Positions 47,303-59,960 of a stretch of 64,000 nucleotides of DNA are shown piece after piece; position 1 is the stretch's first letter, and each line of letters begins with the position of its first letter. The stretch lies in the NCBI GenBank assembly GCA_905221605.1, contig CAJNDS010002299.1, forward strand, positions 446,889 through 510,888, given 5' to 3'. Origin of the DNA: Symbiodinium natans. Lineage: Eukaryota > Sar > Dinophyceae > Suessiales > Symbiodiniaceae. The notes below the pieces were generated by a model that worked only from the letters and a program-made list of their open reading frames with translations, was not told the DNA's origin and did no database searches. The position numbers and the translations under genes are program-made.

Positions 47303-50300
47303 TCATGCACCCTGGGATCCCTCCTTGCGCAGGCTGTCGAGAGAGTCCGGCGCTGCTGGGTAGGTCGGGAGCTCCGGCCACCAGATGCCATGACCGTCGT
47401 AGGGATTGTGGTAAAACCATCCTGTGCAGCACACACTCAAGCTTGAGGCTTCAAGCCTGGGGGCTTGGGGGACCGAAGGCCTGGAGCTTGGGCTCACTCT
47501 TTCGAGTTCACCCATGCCTGCAAAATCCTGCAAACCCTAACAACCCTTCAGCTGCCAACCCCATCCAAGCCCCCAACTCCCCATAAATCCCACAAATCCT
47601 GCGACACAAAGATGCGCTACAAAGGTGCCTCCATCCTCCGCTTGGAAGAGCCTCCATCCCGCGCACACCGCTGCATCCTGCGTTGGCGGCTCCCACTGCG
47701 TCGTGCCTGGCTAGATGTCGAGGGCCGCAGACATGCCAAAACTGGAGAACAGTGGCTCTTCTGACATCAGCAATGGTAAGTAATAATAATATATAAAAAA
47801 AAATGATACCGATAACAATGATAATAAGGGTGATGATGATGAATTCGACCAAATAACGATTAAGAACATAAACGATACGAGGAGTAACCAAGGGTGCTCA
47901 TGCTGCTTCGGACATCTTCGGGCTGCACTGCCTGACACGAGGTTGTGGTAGTACACCGCGCCATCTTCGGCAGTTATTGCCTCACGCGACGACTCGTGTG
48001 GCTTCAACCAAACTCTCCATGCCGCACGTCCGCAGTTCCCAAACTGGTGCAGCCATGGCTGTTGAAGCGGCTATTGTCCGCTAACCCTGCATCATCGCGG
48101 ACGATTCTACGGACCCTCGACTGGCCTCCCAGCCATGCGGAAGACCACTCGAAGCGCTTGAGGCGGCGATGAACTCGCCCACATCCTGTCACATGCACTT
48201 CAAGGCTTTTGAGCTTCTGACCATCCATGTGTTGAAGCAGCGGGTCTAGAAGCTTCCCCACGGCAACTACGATGGCCTTTTCACTACAATGCTGGCAAGC
48301 TGGCGGCTAGCAAGCCCCTGGCTCCTAGACGTTGCCGGCGCGCGCGGGAGACCAACACCCCTCAATCAAGGAATGTTCTCTTTCAATAACACAGCGGCCT
48401 TCCTAATATGACTTCTGTTTCTTGATAATTGGGTATTGGATGGTATTGGGTTCAATGGGAACAGACCGACGCTCCGTTGGGATTGGCCTCATCCGCAGCG
48501 AGCATAGCAAGGTCATACCTTGCGGCTGGCAGCTTTCGGCGATATGATCCCAAGACTGACACCCTGGGTTTACAGAGTCTGAAAAGCAACCACGAAGTCC
48601 TCAGTGCCCCAACAGAGCCTTCAACACCAAGAGAGCCGAATGCGAGGATCCCTGGATCCCTATGCTTCCTCAAATAAGGGGCATTGGGCTCGGTGGGTCC
48701 TTTTCAGTCCAGGCCGCAGGTCCGGATCCGCGCGCTCCAGTTCCCCCAAGCACTGGGCAAGGCGCCCACGTGCGGCCTCGCCACGATTCAGCAAATGCAC
48801 TGCCCCGCCCCGTATGATCATCCTCATGGACAGCCAGAACTACCATATAATTCCCATGCTCTCGGCACCCCCAAAACCTGCACATTTCTAAACCCCATGT
48901 TAATAAAATCACGTAAGCCTCGGAAGACGGCTCGCTACCCTTGGTGCAAAAAGCCATGCCTCCAGCTGCGGCAAAACACCGGCAGCCTGATCCTCGGAAG
49001 CAAATCCGAATCAGGAAGCCGCTCAACGTATCACAAGCGAGCCAAACAGCCGAAACACGCCAAATATGCAATGCATAATCATAAACCAGGCTTGCTTCCT
49101 ACGTTGGAAACAGTGAGTAAAAGCCCACACACGCAGTTCTTTGTTGCGGCTACCCACCTCCCTCAAAAAACGGGCCTCGAGGCCGTGCACAACACCACCG
49201 ACGTACATAGGTGTTTCGCCAAGTTTCCGCTTTGGCTTTGGCCACCGGCCCCGTCGCCGAGTTCGTTGAGTCCCAAAGGGTGGCAGCCTGCTTATGGCAA
49301 CTCGTTCGGAGAGACATCAAGATGGCCGTGGTGTCTATGGCATTTATTTTGAGATCCCCCTGCGCTTTGCTAATGGCAAACTGCTACACCTTCAGAGATC
49401 TGAAACCTCTTCGGGCTAAACGTTTGAGCATGCTGCACTGGCCCTGGGATTGGGAGTCCGAATTCTGATGTCTACAATAAGCAGGACTCAGAAACCCAAA
49501 GGCGAAGAGAAGATCAACTCTCCTGCATGGCCTCCTGCCACGCAGACTCCACCACCGCCAAGGCTGAGCGGAGTTTCCTCATGTCTTGACGCCTGACTGC
49601 ACCAGATGCTGGCAGCCGGCCCAATCGCTATGCCAGGCTATGTCCAATATGTCCCGAACATCATACATGGGCCAGGGTACTGCAACACAACTTCGCACTG
49701 CTCGGGATTGTCAGTCATTGAAGTTAGAATTGTGGGATGCTTTCGCCAGCCCTACACCCTGGCTTCGATTGGCTTGGCGGCCTGTGAGAGAGAAGGCCTT
49801 TTAACCAGAGCTATTGTCTTGTCAGAAGCCTGGAAGCACGGATGAAAGTTTGCTCCCAACAAAGCCATGGGATTTCCTGCCCAGGAAACCCTGAGTCGCC
49901 TCGGCGCTGCAGCAATCGAGTAGACGTCCTCCCATTTGATCTGCTAGTGGGCTTGCTCCACAATTGCCATCTCAAAGAGATTAGTGTGTTAGTGCGTGCG
50001 TGCGTGTGCGCGTGTGCGCGCGTGTGGGTGTGCGCGTGTTCGTGTGTGCTCGTGCGTGCAGGCGTGAACACGCGCGCACGTGCTGGCACGTGCTTGCACG
50101 TGCGCTTGCGCACGCATGTGCGAGCACGCGTGTATGCTGCGCATGCGGGTGTTCGTGCGCGTTAATGTTCGTGATAGTGTTCGAGTTAATTTCAGTGCTA
50201 GTGCTAGCAGTTATGCAAATGTTGGTGTTGCGTTAGCGTGTGTTCACGTTCTGTGTGAGCGTGTGTTAGTGCATTAGTCTGTGTTAGTCGACGTTAGTAC

Positions 50301-53300
50301 GTGCTAGGTAGAGTGCGTCAGCGTGAAGCAATGTGCGCCAGTGTGCATCAGTGTGCGTTAGCATGTTACATGTGTCAGTTTGGGTTTTTGTGTGTGTGTG
50401 TGTGTGTGTCTTTTTTTGTTGCGTGTGTGGTCGTGTGCTAATTTTCGTGGGTGGGCGAGTGAGTGGGTGTGTGCACCATCTGGCACCCCACATGTCCAAC
50501 TCAGCGTTCTCCTGACACAAACACCCCGGAACTCGAACCCCTCCTCGAGCTCAGGAGAGAGCCCTCGGGCCATGAGGTCTGCGCGGGCGCGGGCCACATC
50601 CAGGAGGCTCCTTGAGGCTTCAGGTTCCGGCTTCCCAGGACATAAGCTACAGAAGCGCATTGAAGCAGCAGCATAGGGTTGTGGCCACTCGAAACCATCT
50701 TGGGAGCAAAGGAAAGCCAATTATGAACGTAGGAGGTTCTCATAGAAGCTGCAGCCTGGCCACCCCACCGCCTCACCAACCTCCCGGCTTGCTGCCTGGA
50801 AACAGTTCAGCCTCAAAGGGGAACTCAACTTGACTCAGCTTGACTGAACTACACGTCTGAAAACTATGACCCCTGCATCTCCCATACTGAAAACGTCCAG
50901 TGGCTCATGGGATTTGTTTAGCTGGGCACAGCTAGGCAAGAAGACTCGGAATTACTTTTCGACGCTCTGGACATCATGCATGCGCCCGCGCACACAGTTG
51001 GCTTGTGGAACATCAAGGAGAGAGTGCAACCAGGGCTTTCGAGCTGCTGCAGCTGGGCATGATGTTGCAGCACTTCACCTGCCTGCAGGGCGCTATCTGA
51101 TTGCTTCACCGCTCCCAGGACTGAGCTTGCAAACTGCATGTGGCTTGTTGAGAAGGGCCAAGCTGATAACATATCAAACATGCTTCCTCGCTTGAGAGGA
51201 TCGTACTCCCCGACCACCGAAAAGCACCCATAGATGGCCCGCCTGCAATGCCACGGCCTCCTCACGCTTCTTGAGCTCGGCGATCGTGGTCTGGGTGCGC
51301 TCCTTCCCTGCCTGCAGGACAAGAGTGCCAAGAGCAAGAAGCCTTGAAGGACGGAGCCCGTGATGGCATGTCGCTCCCGCTTTTTTACATCAAGGTTCGG
51401 CCAGGCCCCCCTGCGGTGTTCATTTTGCATGGCCCCTGGTCCTAGACCACATTGTATTGTAAGTATTCCGCTTTCCGTTCAGATCCCGCACAAGCCTAGC
51501 AACTTCATCTTGCAGAGTCTGGTCAGTTCACAACACATCCATGACCTCCGTCTGCAAAAACCTTGAGCCCTGCCGCTAAACCTCTAAACAAGCTCCCTCT
51601 GCCAGGCCGTGGCAAAACGGCGCTGGAGCTGGGCCCAGCGTTCGGTGGTGCGCTTCAGCGCCCCTACCAGCTCACCTGGCGCACACTCACTTCGTGAAAA
51701 CCTACATCTATTTCTGATGTTCAAGGCAGGTTTGCCCATTTGCAGGATCCCTTTCGAAAGAGTGTCCCATACGAGTCACTTAACCCTTAAACATAAAACT
51801 GCAGCCCCCAACTATGTTCACGGGAACATGCCAAGTAAGGGACCTTTGACTGAAGGAATCTTTAGCCTTGGGGGCATGTGACCATGTTTCTTCGGGCGTC
51901 GGGTGTTTGGCATTCTGTACCTCGGCAGGGAAAAGATGTTCCCCCGTGTAAGTTTAGTTCAGTCTGGGAGCAGGGACCCTTTTGAACCGGGCTCTCTGAG
52001 GTGCCAGCACTGGAGCAGTGGGCAACCCTGAACTCCCTGAAGCCGGCATGCCTTCAGTCATGTTCGCGGCTCGAGGCGACAGCACCTCCGTGTTGGGATA
52101 TGGTAGCAAACTAAGATCACATTTTCGTACCTGCCCTCATATTACCCGATATGGCTTTTGCCTTTGAGGGTATACACCGGCTTCGACCCCGATCTCTTGG
52201 GCCTGTGCTCAATGGAAATTGACGCCAGCCTATCCACAACACCTTTTCGGGTAACAACGGGCAAAGAAAGATGGGAAACTTTCAGCACAGCCAGATGGAG
52301 CAAGGCAATGCGAAGGCCATGAGCGGCGCCCAGCCTTGTAGAAACCGGCCGGTCGCAAGTCCTGCATGGGCAGCATTTTCTAGCTATTCTGACAGATTGA
52401 TGTTGAACTAGCTCCCCAAGCATAAGGACTCAGCGTCTGCGCCAATCCACAATCCAGGACTGACTGAGGGTGTTTGCACTTCAAGAAAGAGGGTTGTTAG
52501 GTCACTTTGTGCAGACGGTTTCCTATCATGTAATGTCTGAGTACACTTCCCAACAAAGGGACCGACTTCAAAGAACCCCTTTATCTCCAAACAACAAGTC
52601 CCAAAGCCTAAAGAAAACGTGCCATGGCCTGGAGCTCAGATTCCAGCTGCGAGGTCTTCTGGCGGTGCTTTGCCGTCACCTCCACCAAGCCCAGACTCGT
52701 GAGAGCTCACGCACCAGCAAGCTCAGCACGAAACCTCTGCTACTGAACTCTCCTACTTCATACAGATCGGAGTGTGAGTGTGCATCCTGGGCGGGAGGAG
52801 GATACAGAAACGCATAAGGAGAGTTCTCTTCTCCCTGCCAAGTCGCTTCTGCATGCTGCTGCAGCAGCGCCATACGACTGTCACGAGCCTGAAGCCAGAC
52901 ATGACGTGCAGGGAATCCTGCAAACTCGCAGTGGCAAGCACGCCTCAGGCACTGAAAGAAAACCATGCACGCAGCACGCGGTTCCGAGGCTCTGCTGCTT
53001 CTCGCCAGCTCTGCTCTTGCAATGGCATCTGAAAGTGTGTAAGCTACATTCGGGGAAGTCTTCTACATTAGTCTGCACCACCAAGTACAATACATCTGAA
53101 TCATCTGAAAACTGGTCGTACTTCTTGCCATTTGCAAGCATTAGTTGATGAAAAAGCAACAGTTGCGGGGAAACAACTCTCTGTCGTGTGATCGGCCTGG
53201 GCCAGCTTTGTTGAAGTAGCCTCAAGCTCTTGCAGAACCTGCCGACGCTGCTCCTGCAAGGAAGGCAATGAGAATATGACTGTGGCCAGCTGGGCCTTAG

Positions 53301-53450
53301 AAGCCCTAAACTTATACGGCAACGGATCGGCAACAGGCCTGCAGGCAACTCTGAACCCCCCCCCTGTCAATGCAGAAAACATTAGCCCCAAATGGAATCC
53401 ACCTCCAAGCTGCGGATCTCTTCCTCCACCTTGACCTGCAGGGCAGGGGG
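47303..53450 (-). CDS. Coiled-coil protein with C-terminal WW-like modules, multi-exon
   Basis: A chain of short minus-strand exons with coiled-coil composition: about 53440 (LQVKVEEEIRSLEVDS), 53275 (LQEQRRQVLQELEATSTKL), 52900 (ARDSRMALLQQHAEATW), 52685 (VTAKHRQKTSQLESELQ), 51685 (ALKRTTERWAQLQRRF), 51320 (AGKERTQTTIAELKKREE), 51080 (AGEVLQHHAQLQQLES), 50640 (EASRSLLDVARARADLM), 49560 (KLRSALAVVESAWQEAM), 49370 (INAIDTTAILMSLRTS), 48790 (AVHLLNRGEAARGRLAQ). 48005-47932 encodes EDGAVYYHNLVSG, and 47421-47303 encodes GWFYHNPYDGHGIWWPELP then a stop. These last two resemble WW domains, which bind proline-rich ligands, and they join in phase at TCAG|GC...CACAG|G. Likely a large scaffold protein. 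Whether this chain and the one at 56.4-59.6 kb are one gene is unresolved. Confidence 0.65.
49985..50430 (+). repeat. GTGC/GTGT-rich degenerate microsatellite region
   Basis: About 440 bases of alternating purine-pyrimidine DNA: GCGTGTGCGCGTGT units at 49993-50075, then degenerate GTGTTAGTGC-type units, ending in a pure (GT) run at about 50389-50409. It lies in a large gap between coiled-coil exons. The composition favours Z-DNA formation (inference). Confidence 0.95.
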
Positions 53451-54277
53451 TGTTCCAGTCACTGAGTAAGCACGATGCAAAGCTTGAGAGGATCCCAACT
53501 CCGAACTCCATAATGCAGGGAGGGGTTTGCGAGGCACATTTTTCCACAACACCCTCGTGAGATTCTAAGTCTCCTCGCCTCCTCGCCTCCCGAGAAGCCT
53601 GCACAGAAGCCCCCGCCGAGTACCCCTGCAGTGTCCACCCTGTGAGAAGCCGCAAAGAGTCCCGCCGAGTATCCATCCTTCACAGAAGCCCACAAGAGTC
53701 TCCCCGAGCATCCCTGGCATGCCCACCCTCAGAGAATTCTGCAATGTGCTGTGTTAAAGGGGGGCTCAACTAAAACCAAAAGCCTACAGAACCGGGTTCC
53801 TTGACGGGAGTCCTGTTTTAACAAGCCCCAGGAATAGAATGGAGATAAATAGTGCTCACTGAAACGCTCGCAATTGCAAATCCTTTGGTTCATTATGTCA
53901 TTATCCATGCATTTTTGCACTCAGGTTCGTTTCACGCATTTTCCTACATAACGGGGAAACGGGAGTCCTCGTCCCTCAACCGAACTGAAGCTTCGCTGTT
54001 GTCTCGCAATAACTAGGGCAGGACTAGAACTTGGTGCAGCTACAGATGCTGAGGTGTCATGCTGTGTCATGTTGGAGACAAGATGCGGTGAAGCTACAAC
54101 TCCCCTAGCCCTCAACAGTCTTCAAACCTGAACTGCCAGCAAGGTTCGCCAGATTTTCGGCTGTAAAGCAGGAATGGGCGGGGCGTGCGGCTTAGGAAAC
54201 CGTCTAGAGTCACATGATTCAGATGGTTCACGCTACGGTCATTGCCGGGCCCTTCATGGATGACTAACCACGCCATC

Positions 54278-55657
54278 TCATGCCATCTTCTTGAAGCCGT
54301 CTGAGGAGACGTGGTAGACATCGCTCCAGTTCTCATCCATTCGGCTAGATGTTCTAATTTCCAAAGCTTCTTTTCCCCATTCACCTAGCCAAGCCACGGA
54401 AACGCCTCCATACATGCCAGGCATGGGGATAAACGCTGCCTCCTGGACGTCGTTCTGCATCTCCTCTTTGACCGACTCAAACTTCGCTAAAACTAAATCC
54501 AGGTGGCGACCATTCGCATACTTGTGCACCAGAACTTCCAGCAAGTCTCGAAGCGCGTCCCAAACATCTCCCTTGCATTGAACAAGGTGGAGCGTCACGC
54601 GGTATTTTTCATCTGGGTCAGAAGCATGAAAGTCTTGAACCACGGCTCTCCAGCGATCTTGATCAAGCTCGCCCTCGCCAAGCAGCAATCGCTGCATGTA
54701 GGGGCGGATCCCAGTGAGTTTCTCCACTTCAGACTGGACTTCCTGAACAGAGAGAAACGGTTCCGCATCCAGCGTGCACATGTGTGTGCCTGACAGCGCA
54801 AGCACTTCCAAGTGGATGCTACCAAAAGTCCAGCACCTGTTTCGCAGCTGCTGGCACATATCATCGTCCAGATGCTCTCCAGCCAGCTGTTTGCGGACAG
54901 TCGCCAAGGCTGCTGGCAAGTCAAGTTGGCAATCCTGCATGAGAAACGCAGCAATGCTGGCAACAGCATGACACATGCTGACGTCTTCAAGTTCAGCGTG
55001 GAGCATTACGCGGCCACCCGCCTCAAAAGCACCGCAGACAAAGGGCAGGACTTGGGTCAAGGTCGGCTTCAGATGCTCTTTGCGCTGGATTGGGAAATGT
55101 CTGTACTCCGAGCAGCTCCCCATAGCGGAGCGGCTTTTCCAGCAACGCAAATCTGCAACATGCGTAATGCCTAACTGATCTACAGCTGTCTCATCGGGGG
55201 TTACTCTGCCAGCCACGAACAGCTTCCCCTCCAGGATTTCTAAGGGGTACGAGGGCAAGCCAAGCCGTGAGGCAGTTGCTAAGAAAGGATACGCCTCTTG
55301 GAAGTCCTTCAGGTGCACCTGCAAGAGACGACGACAACCAATTGCTTGGAACAGCCAGCGTCCCATTTCTACGGGCTCTGACCCACCGCCTGCATCTAGG
55401 AGGATTGCGAGCGTAGTGTTCTCAGGCTGAGCATTTTTGCACACATCTTGCAGGAAAGATTCCGACAGGCTGTCGATTGGGATCGTGTAAGCCCACGACA
55501 CTGCCTGCGGCTCTGCCATTGCACTGCGTTCCATTATCAGAAGGTCTTCACGGACCAGCAAATTGAAGGCTTCAAAGACAGGAGCTGTCTCCACCACACA
55601 GCCATGCTCCATGCGCAGGAGGTTGCTCAGCAGCTGTTGGGCAGACCCGCTGAGCAA
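54278..55657 (-). CDS. Intronless pseudo-dual-specificity phosphatase with rhodanese-like and ubiquitin-like parts (459 aa)
   Basis: Complete frame from ATG to stop, no introns. Residues about 45-125 are rhodanese-like, ending DFQEAYPFLA as in MAP-kinase-phosphatase relatives. Residues about 140-270 follow a dual-specificity phosphatase (LEILEGKLFVAGRV ... LGITHVADLR). The active-site signature H-C-x-x-G-x-x-R reads HAELEDVS: catalytic Cys is Ala, Gly is Glu and Arg is Ser. The usual P-x-x-D general-acid stretch reads FPIQRKEH. It should therefore bind rather than cleave phospho-substrates. Residues about 285-345 form a ubiquitin-like fold (LEVLALSGTHMCTLDAEPFL ... LTGIRPYMQRLLLGEGEL). A C-terminal helical stretch and a VYHVSSDGFKKM ending follow. 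It sits between coiled-coil exon chains on the same strand. Confidence 0.8.
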   Translation of the reverse strand: MLSGSAQQLLSNLLRMEHGCVVETAPVFEAFNLLVREDLLIMERSAMAEPQAVSWAYTIPIDSLSESFLQDVCKNAQPENTTLAILLDAGGGSEPVEMGRWLFQAIGCRRLLQVHLKDFQEAYPFLATASRLGLPSYPLEILEGKLFVAGRVTPDETAVDQLGITHVADLRCWKSRSAMGSCSEYRHFPIQRKEHLKPTLTQVLPFVCGAFEAGGRVMLHAELEDVSMCHAVASIAAFLMQDCQLDLPAALATVRKQLAGEHLDDDMCQQLRNRCWTFGSIHLEVLALSGTHMCTLDAEPFLSVQEVQSEVEKLTGIRPYMQRLLLGEGELDQDRWRAVVQDFHASDPDEKYRVTLHLVQCKGDVWDALRDLLEVLVHKYANGRHLDLVLAKFESVKEEMQNDVQEAAFIPMPGMYGGVSVAWLGEWGKEALEIRTSSRMDENWSDVYHVSSDGFKKMA

Positions 55658-56169
55658 GAGAGACAGCTGAAAGGGGAAAGTTGTGCATGAACTGATGGTC
55701 TAAGGCGAAGGCTTCTGTGGAAAAATTAGGTTGGTGTTCCTTCTGCGGGGTACTAGTACCGATACACCTATAATTATCACGGCGGCTTCCTGCTGCTGCT
55801 TATGCAGAGGACAAGCGCCTGGTTAGTGTCTGCCTCCACCTCCTGCACTGCTTTCAGCGGTGCCTCACAACACGTGCAAGGCAACTCAGGCAAACTGTTA
55901 GGCGGGGAGCATCACCGGACTCAACGCTCGGCAATCATAGAGACCGGCGGCTATTGATTTGCAGGCCCACTCCGACAACCGACTGAATCGAAGATGAAAA
56001 ACTGCGAGAATCCCACTGCAGTCACGAGCAGCAACCTCTGTCATCCCAATCCGACATCGAACAACCGGACAGAACGGAACATTGGCACCTCGAGGGCAGC
56101 ATCCCGTTCTTTGAGGATGGCCTTGACAGTGATGATTCGCCAAGATAATTGCTAATAATTGCAAATAAC

Positions 56170-56235
56170 TAATGATGATAATGATATGACACTGATAATG
56201 ACAATGACAATGACAATGACAATGGCAATGATGTT
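56170..56235 (+). repeat. (AATGAC)n hexanucleotide repeat
   Basis: Consecutive aatgac units, slightly diverged at both ends (gataatgatatg before, aatggcaatgatg after). Confidence 0.9.
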
Positions 56236-56439
56236 GTCATGAGCATAGCATTCTTGCTATCCCATTGAGCTTACTGTCGGTACTGTTTAACTGGTTAAGA
56301 CAAACTGTGTCGTGTTTTGCCATGGATCTAATTAATGGATTGCGGGCGCTAGCTTGATTGGCACCTGGGCTTCGGAACCAGGTAACGCATGAACCACGAC
56401 ATGCAGCGAGCATCTGCGTGTGGAAACTCGGCACTGGCG

Positions 56440-59400
56440 CCGGAAATTACGGACGCCTGTATGCGAGTCCCACCTCGCGGCGCTCGTGGGCCTCGGTGGC
56501 TCTTTCTTCGGCTGCTGCGCTCGTTGCGGTCAGCTGGCGCTGAGCCTTGAAAAGCCGGATAATCAGGACATCGAAAGGAACGTCATAGAGGGATATGCCA
56601 TATGCCAGAAGCCAGCATACTGTGCTGCAAGCACCTAAGGTTTAGGGCCTTAGGGCTTACATTGGTCAGCCGGAAGCCGAAATAGCCTCAGCCCAGCAGG
56701 CAGGTTTAACTAGTGATTAATGGAACCGTGGACCATATTTTGATACGAAAAATACCTCCAAAAGCATGCTGTTCAAGGCCTCCTGCAGCCGTTGTTGGCG
56801 TTCAGACCGCACGGTCTCAAGTCGGCGCTTGGCCTTCCAAGGATGCAAAGGCACGAACCGGGAGCTCCACAGCTCTGTTTGCCTCGTCCAGGCCCATGCG
56901 GAAGCCGATGTAGTGCTTGATGGCCTACGGAGGCCAGACGATTTGAGTTGGGAGCTATTTGGGCAATGGCCCAGGCTTTGGAATAAGCCTATTTGCTTCG
57001 GGCCTCAGAGGGGGCGAAACATACTACCACAGCATATTGAAACCTCTACGAAGCCATTAGTCATCACTAGTCTCAACAAAACTGACACTTGAGAGCAAAG
57101 CGAAGGAAAGCTAGGTCCCCCAAAGGTGGCAGTCAAATGATTGCTTAGTCGTGGCAGGCGACTGACGCTTTCGAGCTTTGGGGGAGTTGCAAGCGGTAAG
57201 CTCAGATGGCCTGGCAGAACTCATTGAATTACGCATTGGGCTTACACTTCTTGCAGTGTGTTGAACAAAGCTGCAGGCCCTTAGGAAGAGGGGGAGGGCC
57301 CCGTGTGACCTCAGGTCCCAAGTCCTCTGGTCCAAGACAGAAGTTGTCAACAAAAACTCCGGCAAGCCCAAGCAAACAATAAAGCCCCGTGACGTTGATT
57401 CAAACACAAACCGGGGACGATTCCTACCAACACATCATTGACGTTGCGCACCGGTTTGTGACCTTCTAAGGTTCCAAAATGCAGCTCTGGGAAATTATGA
57501 GCAGCTGAACTGTCAGTCAGCCACACAATAGCGCCTCTGCTGAGGAGCGACAAGTCGCCTGCCAGCGAAAACGATCCGCTCCAAGCTTAGGCTGTCAGGG
57601 CCCAGATCAATTTTCCACTACCAATCCGAGGTCGAATGGGCTAAGACTGTGCGAGTTGCAAGAATTCCGGTCTACAAGCAGCTGAATCGAGAGTCCAGGC
57701 GTAGTCAGGTGCCCACTCTAAACTCCCTAAATCCTGGGAAATGCCGAAAATTGCTGCGGGATGGATTGGGAGTCAGGTAGCCGGCCTCGGCAGCCTTGGA
57801 GTTCGATGGCCCTGCCCAGTGACTTCTGACCCCTCTGAGGTTCCAAGAACAGCGGCCCAAAAGCGACTCTAAACGCTGAACCTGCAAGGAACTCCCAAGA
57901 ACTCTGCGCGCTGAGCTGGCCGAGGTGGCCTCTTTGCTGCTGCTGGGCGCGTATTTGAGCCCTCACCTCAGCTCGCCGGATTTGCCCCAAGCAAGCCCAC
58001 AACATCCCCCAATCAAGGAAAAGCCCCGACATCGTATTCGGGCCCCAGGAAAAGGGGCAATTCGACGTAACTAGTCGGTTCTCTCATCCATGGCTCTGAC
58101 CCGGCCAGGCCTCTTCGGCTTTTTCGGCCGCCACAGCTCGTTGGCTGCGCAGGTGCTCGGTGTGTGCATCGACCTCAGCGCTCTGCGAAACGTGGGCGGA
58201 TACCCACAAAGCATGAAGATAACGTGGCCCGGCACCTTAAACTGCCCAAACCTATTGGAGCCTTGATTGCCCCTTTAAACCCTAAACCCTGACCCACCCA
58301 CCCTGCCTCGCCCCCACCGCTCCCGGCCTTCAGAGCCAGTGCCACCTCCTCTGCCCAGCGCCCGCTGTCAGGAAAAGGCCTGTCTTGCTTTGCTTTCGCT
58401 TCGCTTTGCTTTGGGCAGGCTTCCGTACAGGACCCACTTGTAGACTGGCATTCTCATGACTCGGATCCGTAGTCAATGAAGTCTTGAAGTTACACTTGGA
58501 TCAAAAAACGACAGCATTAGTTGCTCCATCGACAGGCTCTCGGCTTAATTTTGTTTCGAGAGGCTTGACTTCTGCCATCAGCGAAGGCATCGCAAGCAGT
58601 CTCTGGTCACATCCAGGAAGTGCGATCGCCTGATCAGCCAGCGGAGGAAGGCTGCTGTTGCACTGCTCGCTCTGGCTTTCAACAGCGACGATGCAGCTCG
58701 ATTTCAGGCAGGTTGCTTTGCAAAATGCCTGCCATACTTTGCCTCAGCACTTCAACACATCGCTAAGTAAGCAATGTGGAGTCCAGCATGGGCCGAAGGG
58801 AATCAAAATGCAACGAGCGTCATGCCAGCCAATCCAGAATGGATCAGACTTTCAGCGATCATGCACAGGCAGAACACAAGTGCATCTTTACTCTCAATGC
58901 GAGTGAGACGTACAGTGCTCGGTAGTACTCGGCGAAACTCCAAGCCCGTTCCGAAAACAAGCGCGAGTCCATCCTGTCTTGAGCCATGCTGCAGGATTCT
59001 AGCTGTGGCACGGTGGAACAGCGACGGTTTGAGGCAAGACCTGGGTGGCTGAGAAGTTGGCATTTGGGTTTGATATGTTTGCAAGCTGGCCATCGACGGT
59101 GGCTGTCTGAAGTATCTAGATACTCGGAGAAGTCTGTCATCGTCTACCGACAGCATCCGAAAGCTGCCACTGCCACGGTCACCAGTGTCAGCAGTGAATG
59201 CCCAAACTCTCCTCCCAATTCAGAGAAGCACCGCTCGCCGCAGTCTGCAAGCACAACGCGCAGGCCTGCAGGAGGCAATGCTTCAGAGCTGCATGGAGCA
59301 GCCTATAAGCAGATAAAATCACAAACACCTGCAGACAGAAAGGTGTCGCCTTGGAGGCCAGAAAGACCGTGCGGAAGGTCATGAACACATTGCCCTGAGG

Positions 59401-59640
59401 GCTTTCCTGTGGCGATTATGCAGCGCTTCTGAGATTCTTACATGTATGTTCTTTCACGGAAATCTTCTCATGAGCCGGCAGGAAGCCAGTGGCCAGCTGT
59501 GGGCCACTCGTATTGCCAGCCAGCACCACCTGAAATTGGAGGCTTACCGGCGGCGTTCGTTGCTGCAAAGGTTCGTATCGAGGGGTGTCATCTTGTGCAG
59601 CCAACAGCTTCGCCCATTCCTCGCACGCGCGCTCATTCAT
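56440..59640 (-). CDS. Coiled-coil exon chain, 5' part (possibly same gene as 47.3-53.4 kb)
   Basis: Minus-strand exons with heptad-like composition: about 59640-59550 (MRMNERACEEWAKLLAAQDD, possible start), 58375-58315 (DSGRWAEEVALALKAGSGG), 58195-58110 (SAEVDAHTEHLRSQRAVAAE), 57985-57895 (GQIRRAEVRAQIRAQQQQ), 56930-56855 (AIKHYIGFRMGLDEANRAVE), 56850-56760 (KAKRRLETVRSERQQRLQEA) and 56555-56460 (AQRQLTATSAAAEERATEA). Exons are about 60-100 bases, as in the rest of the window. No motor, kinase or other catalytic domain was found. Strand, order and style match the chain at 47.3-53.4 kb. A single very large coiled-coil gene interrupted by the intronless pseudo-phosphatase is the simplest reading; two separate coiled-coil genes remain possible. 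Boundaries are approximate. Confidence 0.6.
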
Positions 59641-59879
59641 TCGCATTCATGCTACAGAAGGCCGACAGCGACAAAACTGTTAATCGCCACAGAAAAGAGG
59701 AGGAGCGACCGAGGGCCTTAAAGTCGCCTGGATTGGCTCTGACTTAGTGCCATGAGCTTCCAAAACAGCTTCAGAACACAAAACTTCCTAAAGCAAATGA
59801 TTGCTGCCATGTGGTCGGTAAGGGCAACCTCGAGCGACTCTGGAGCACCCGACCTGGTCGGACATTTCTTACTGGGACT

Positions 59880-59960
59880 TTAGAGCTTAGGCTGTTCTTC
59901 TTGTTGTTGCTGTTGTTGCTGGTGCTGCTGCTGGCGCTGTTCTTGCTTTTGGGGCCTCTG
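59880..59960 (+). repeat. (TTG/CTG)n trinucleotide repeat
   Basis: About 60 bases of TTG, CTG and GCT units (59893-59948), giving Leu- or Gln/Asn-rich frames on either strand. No gene can be assigned from this composition. Confidence 0.85.
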
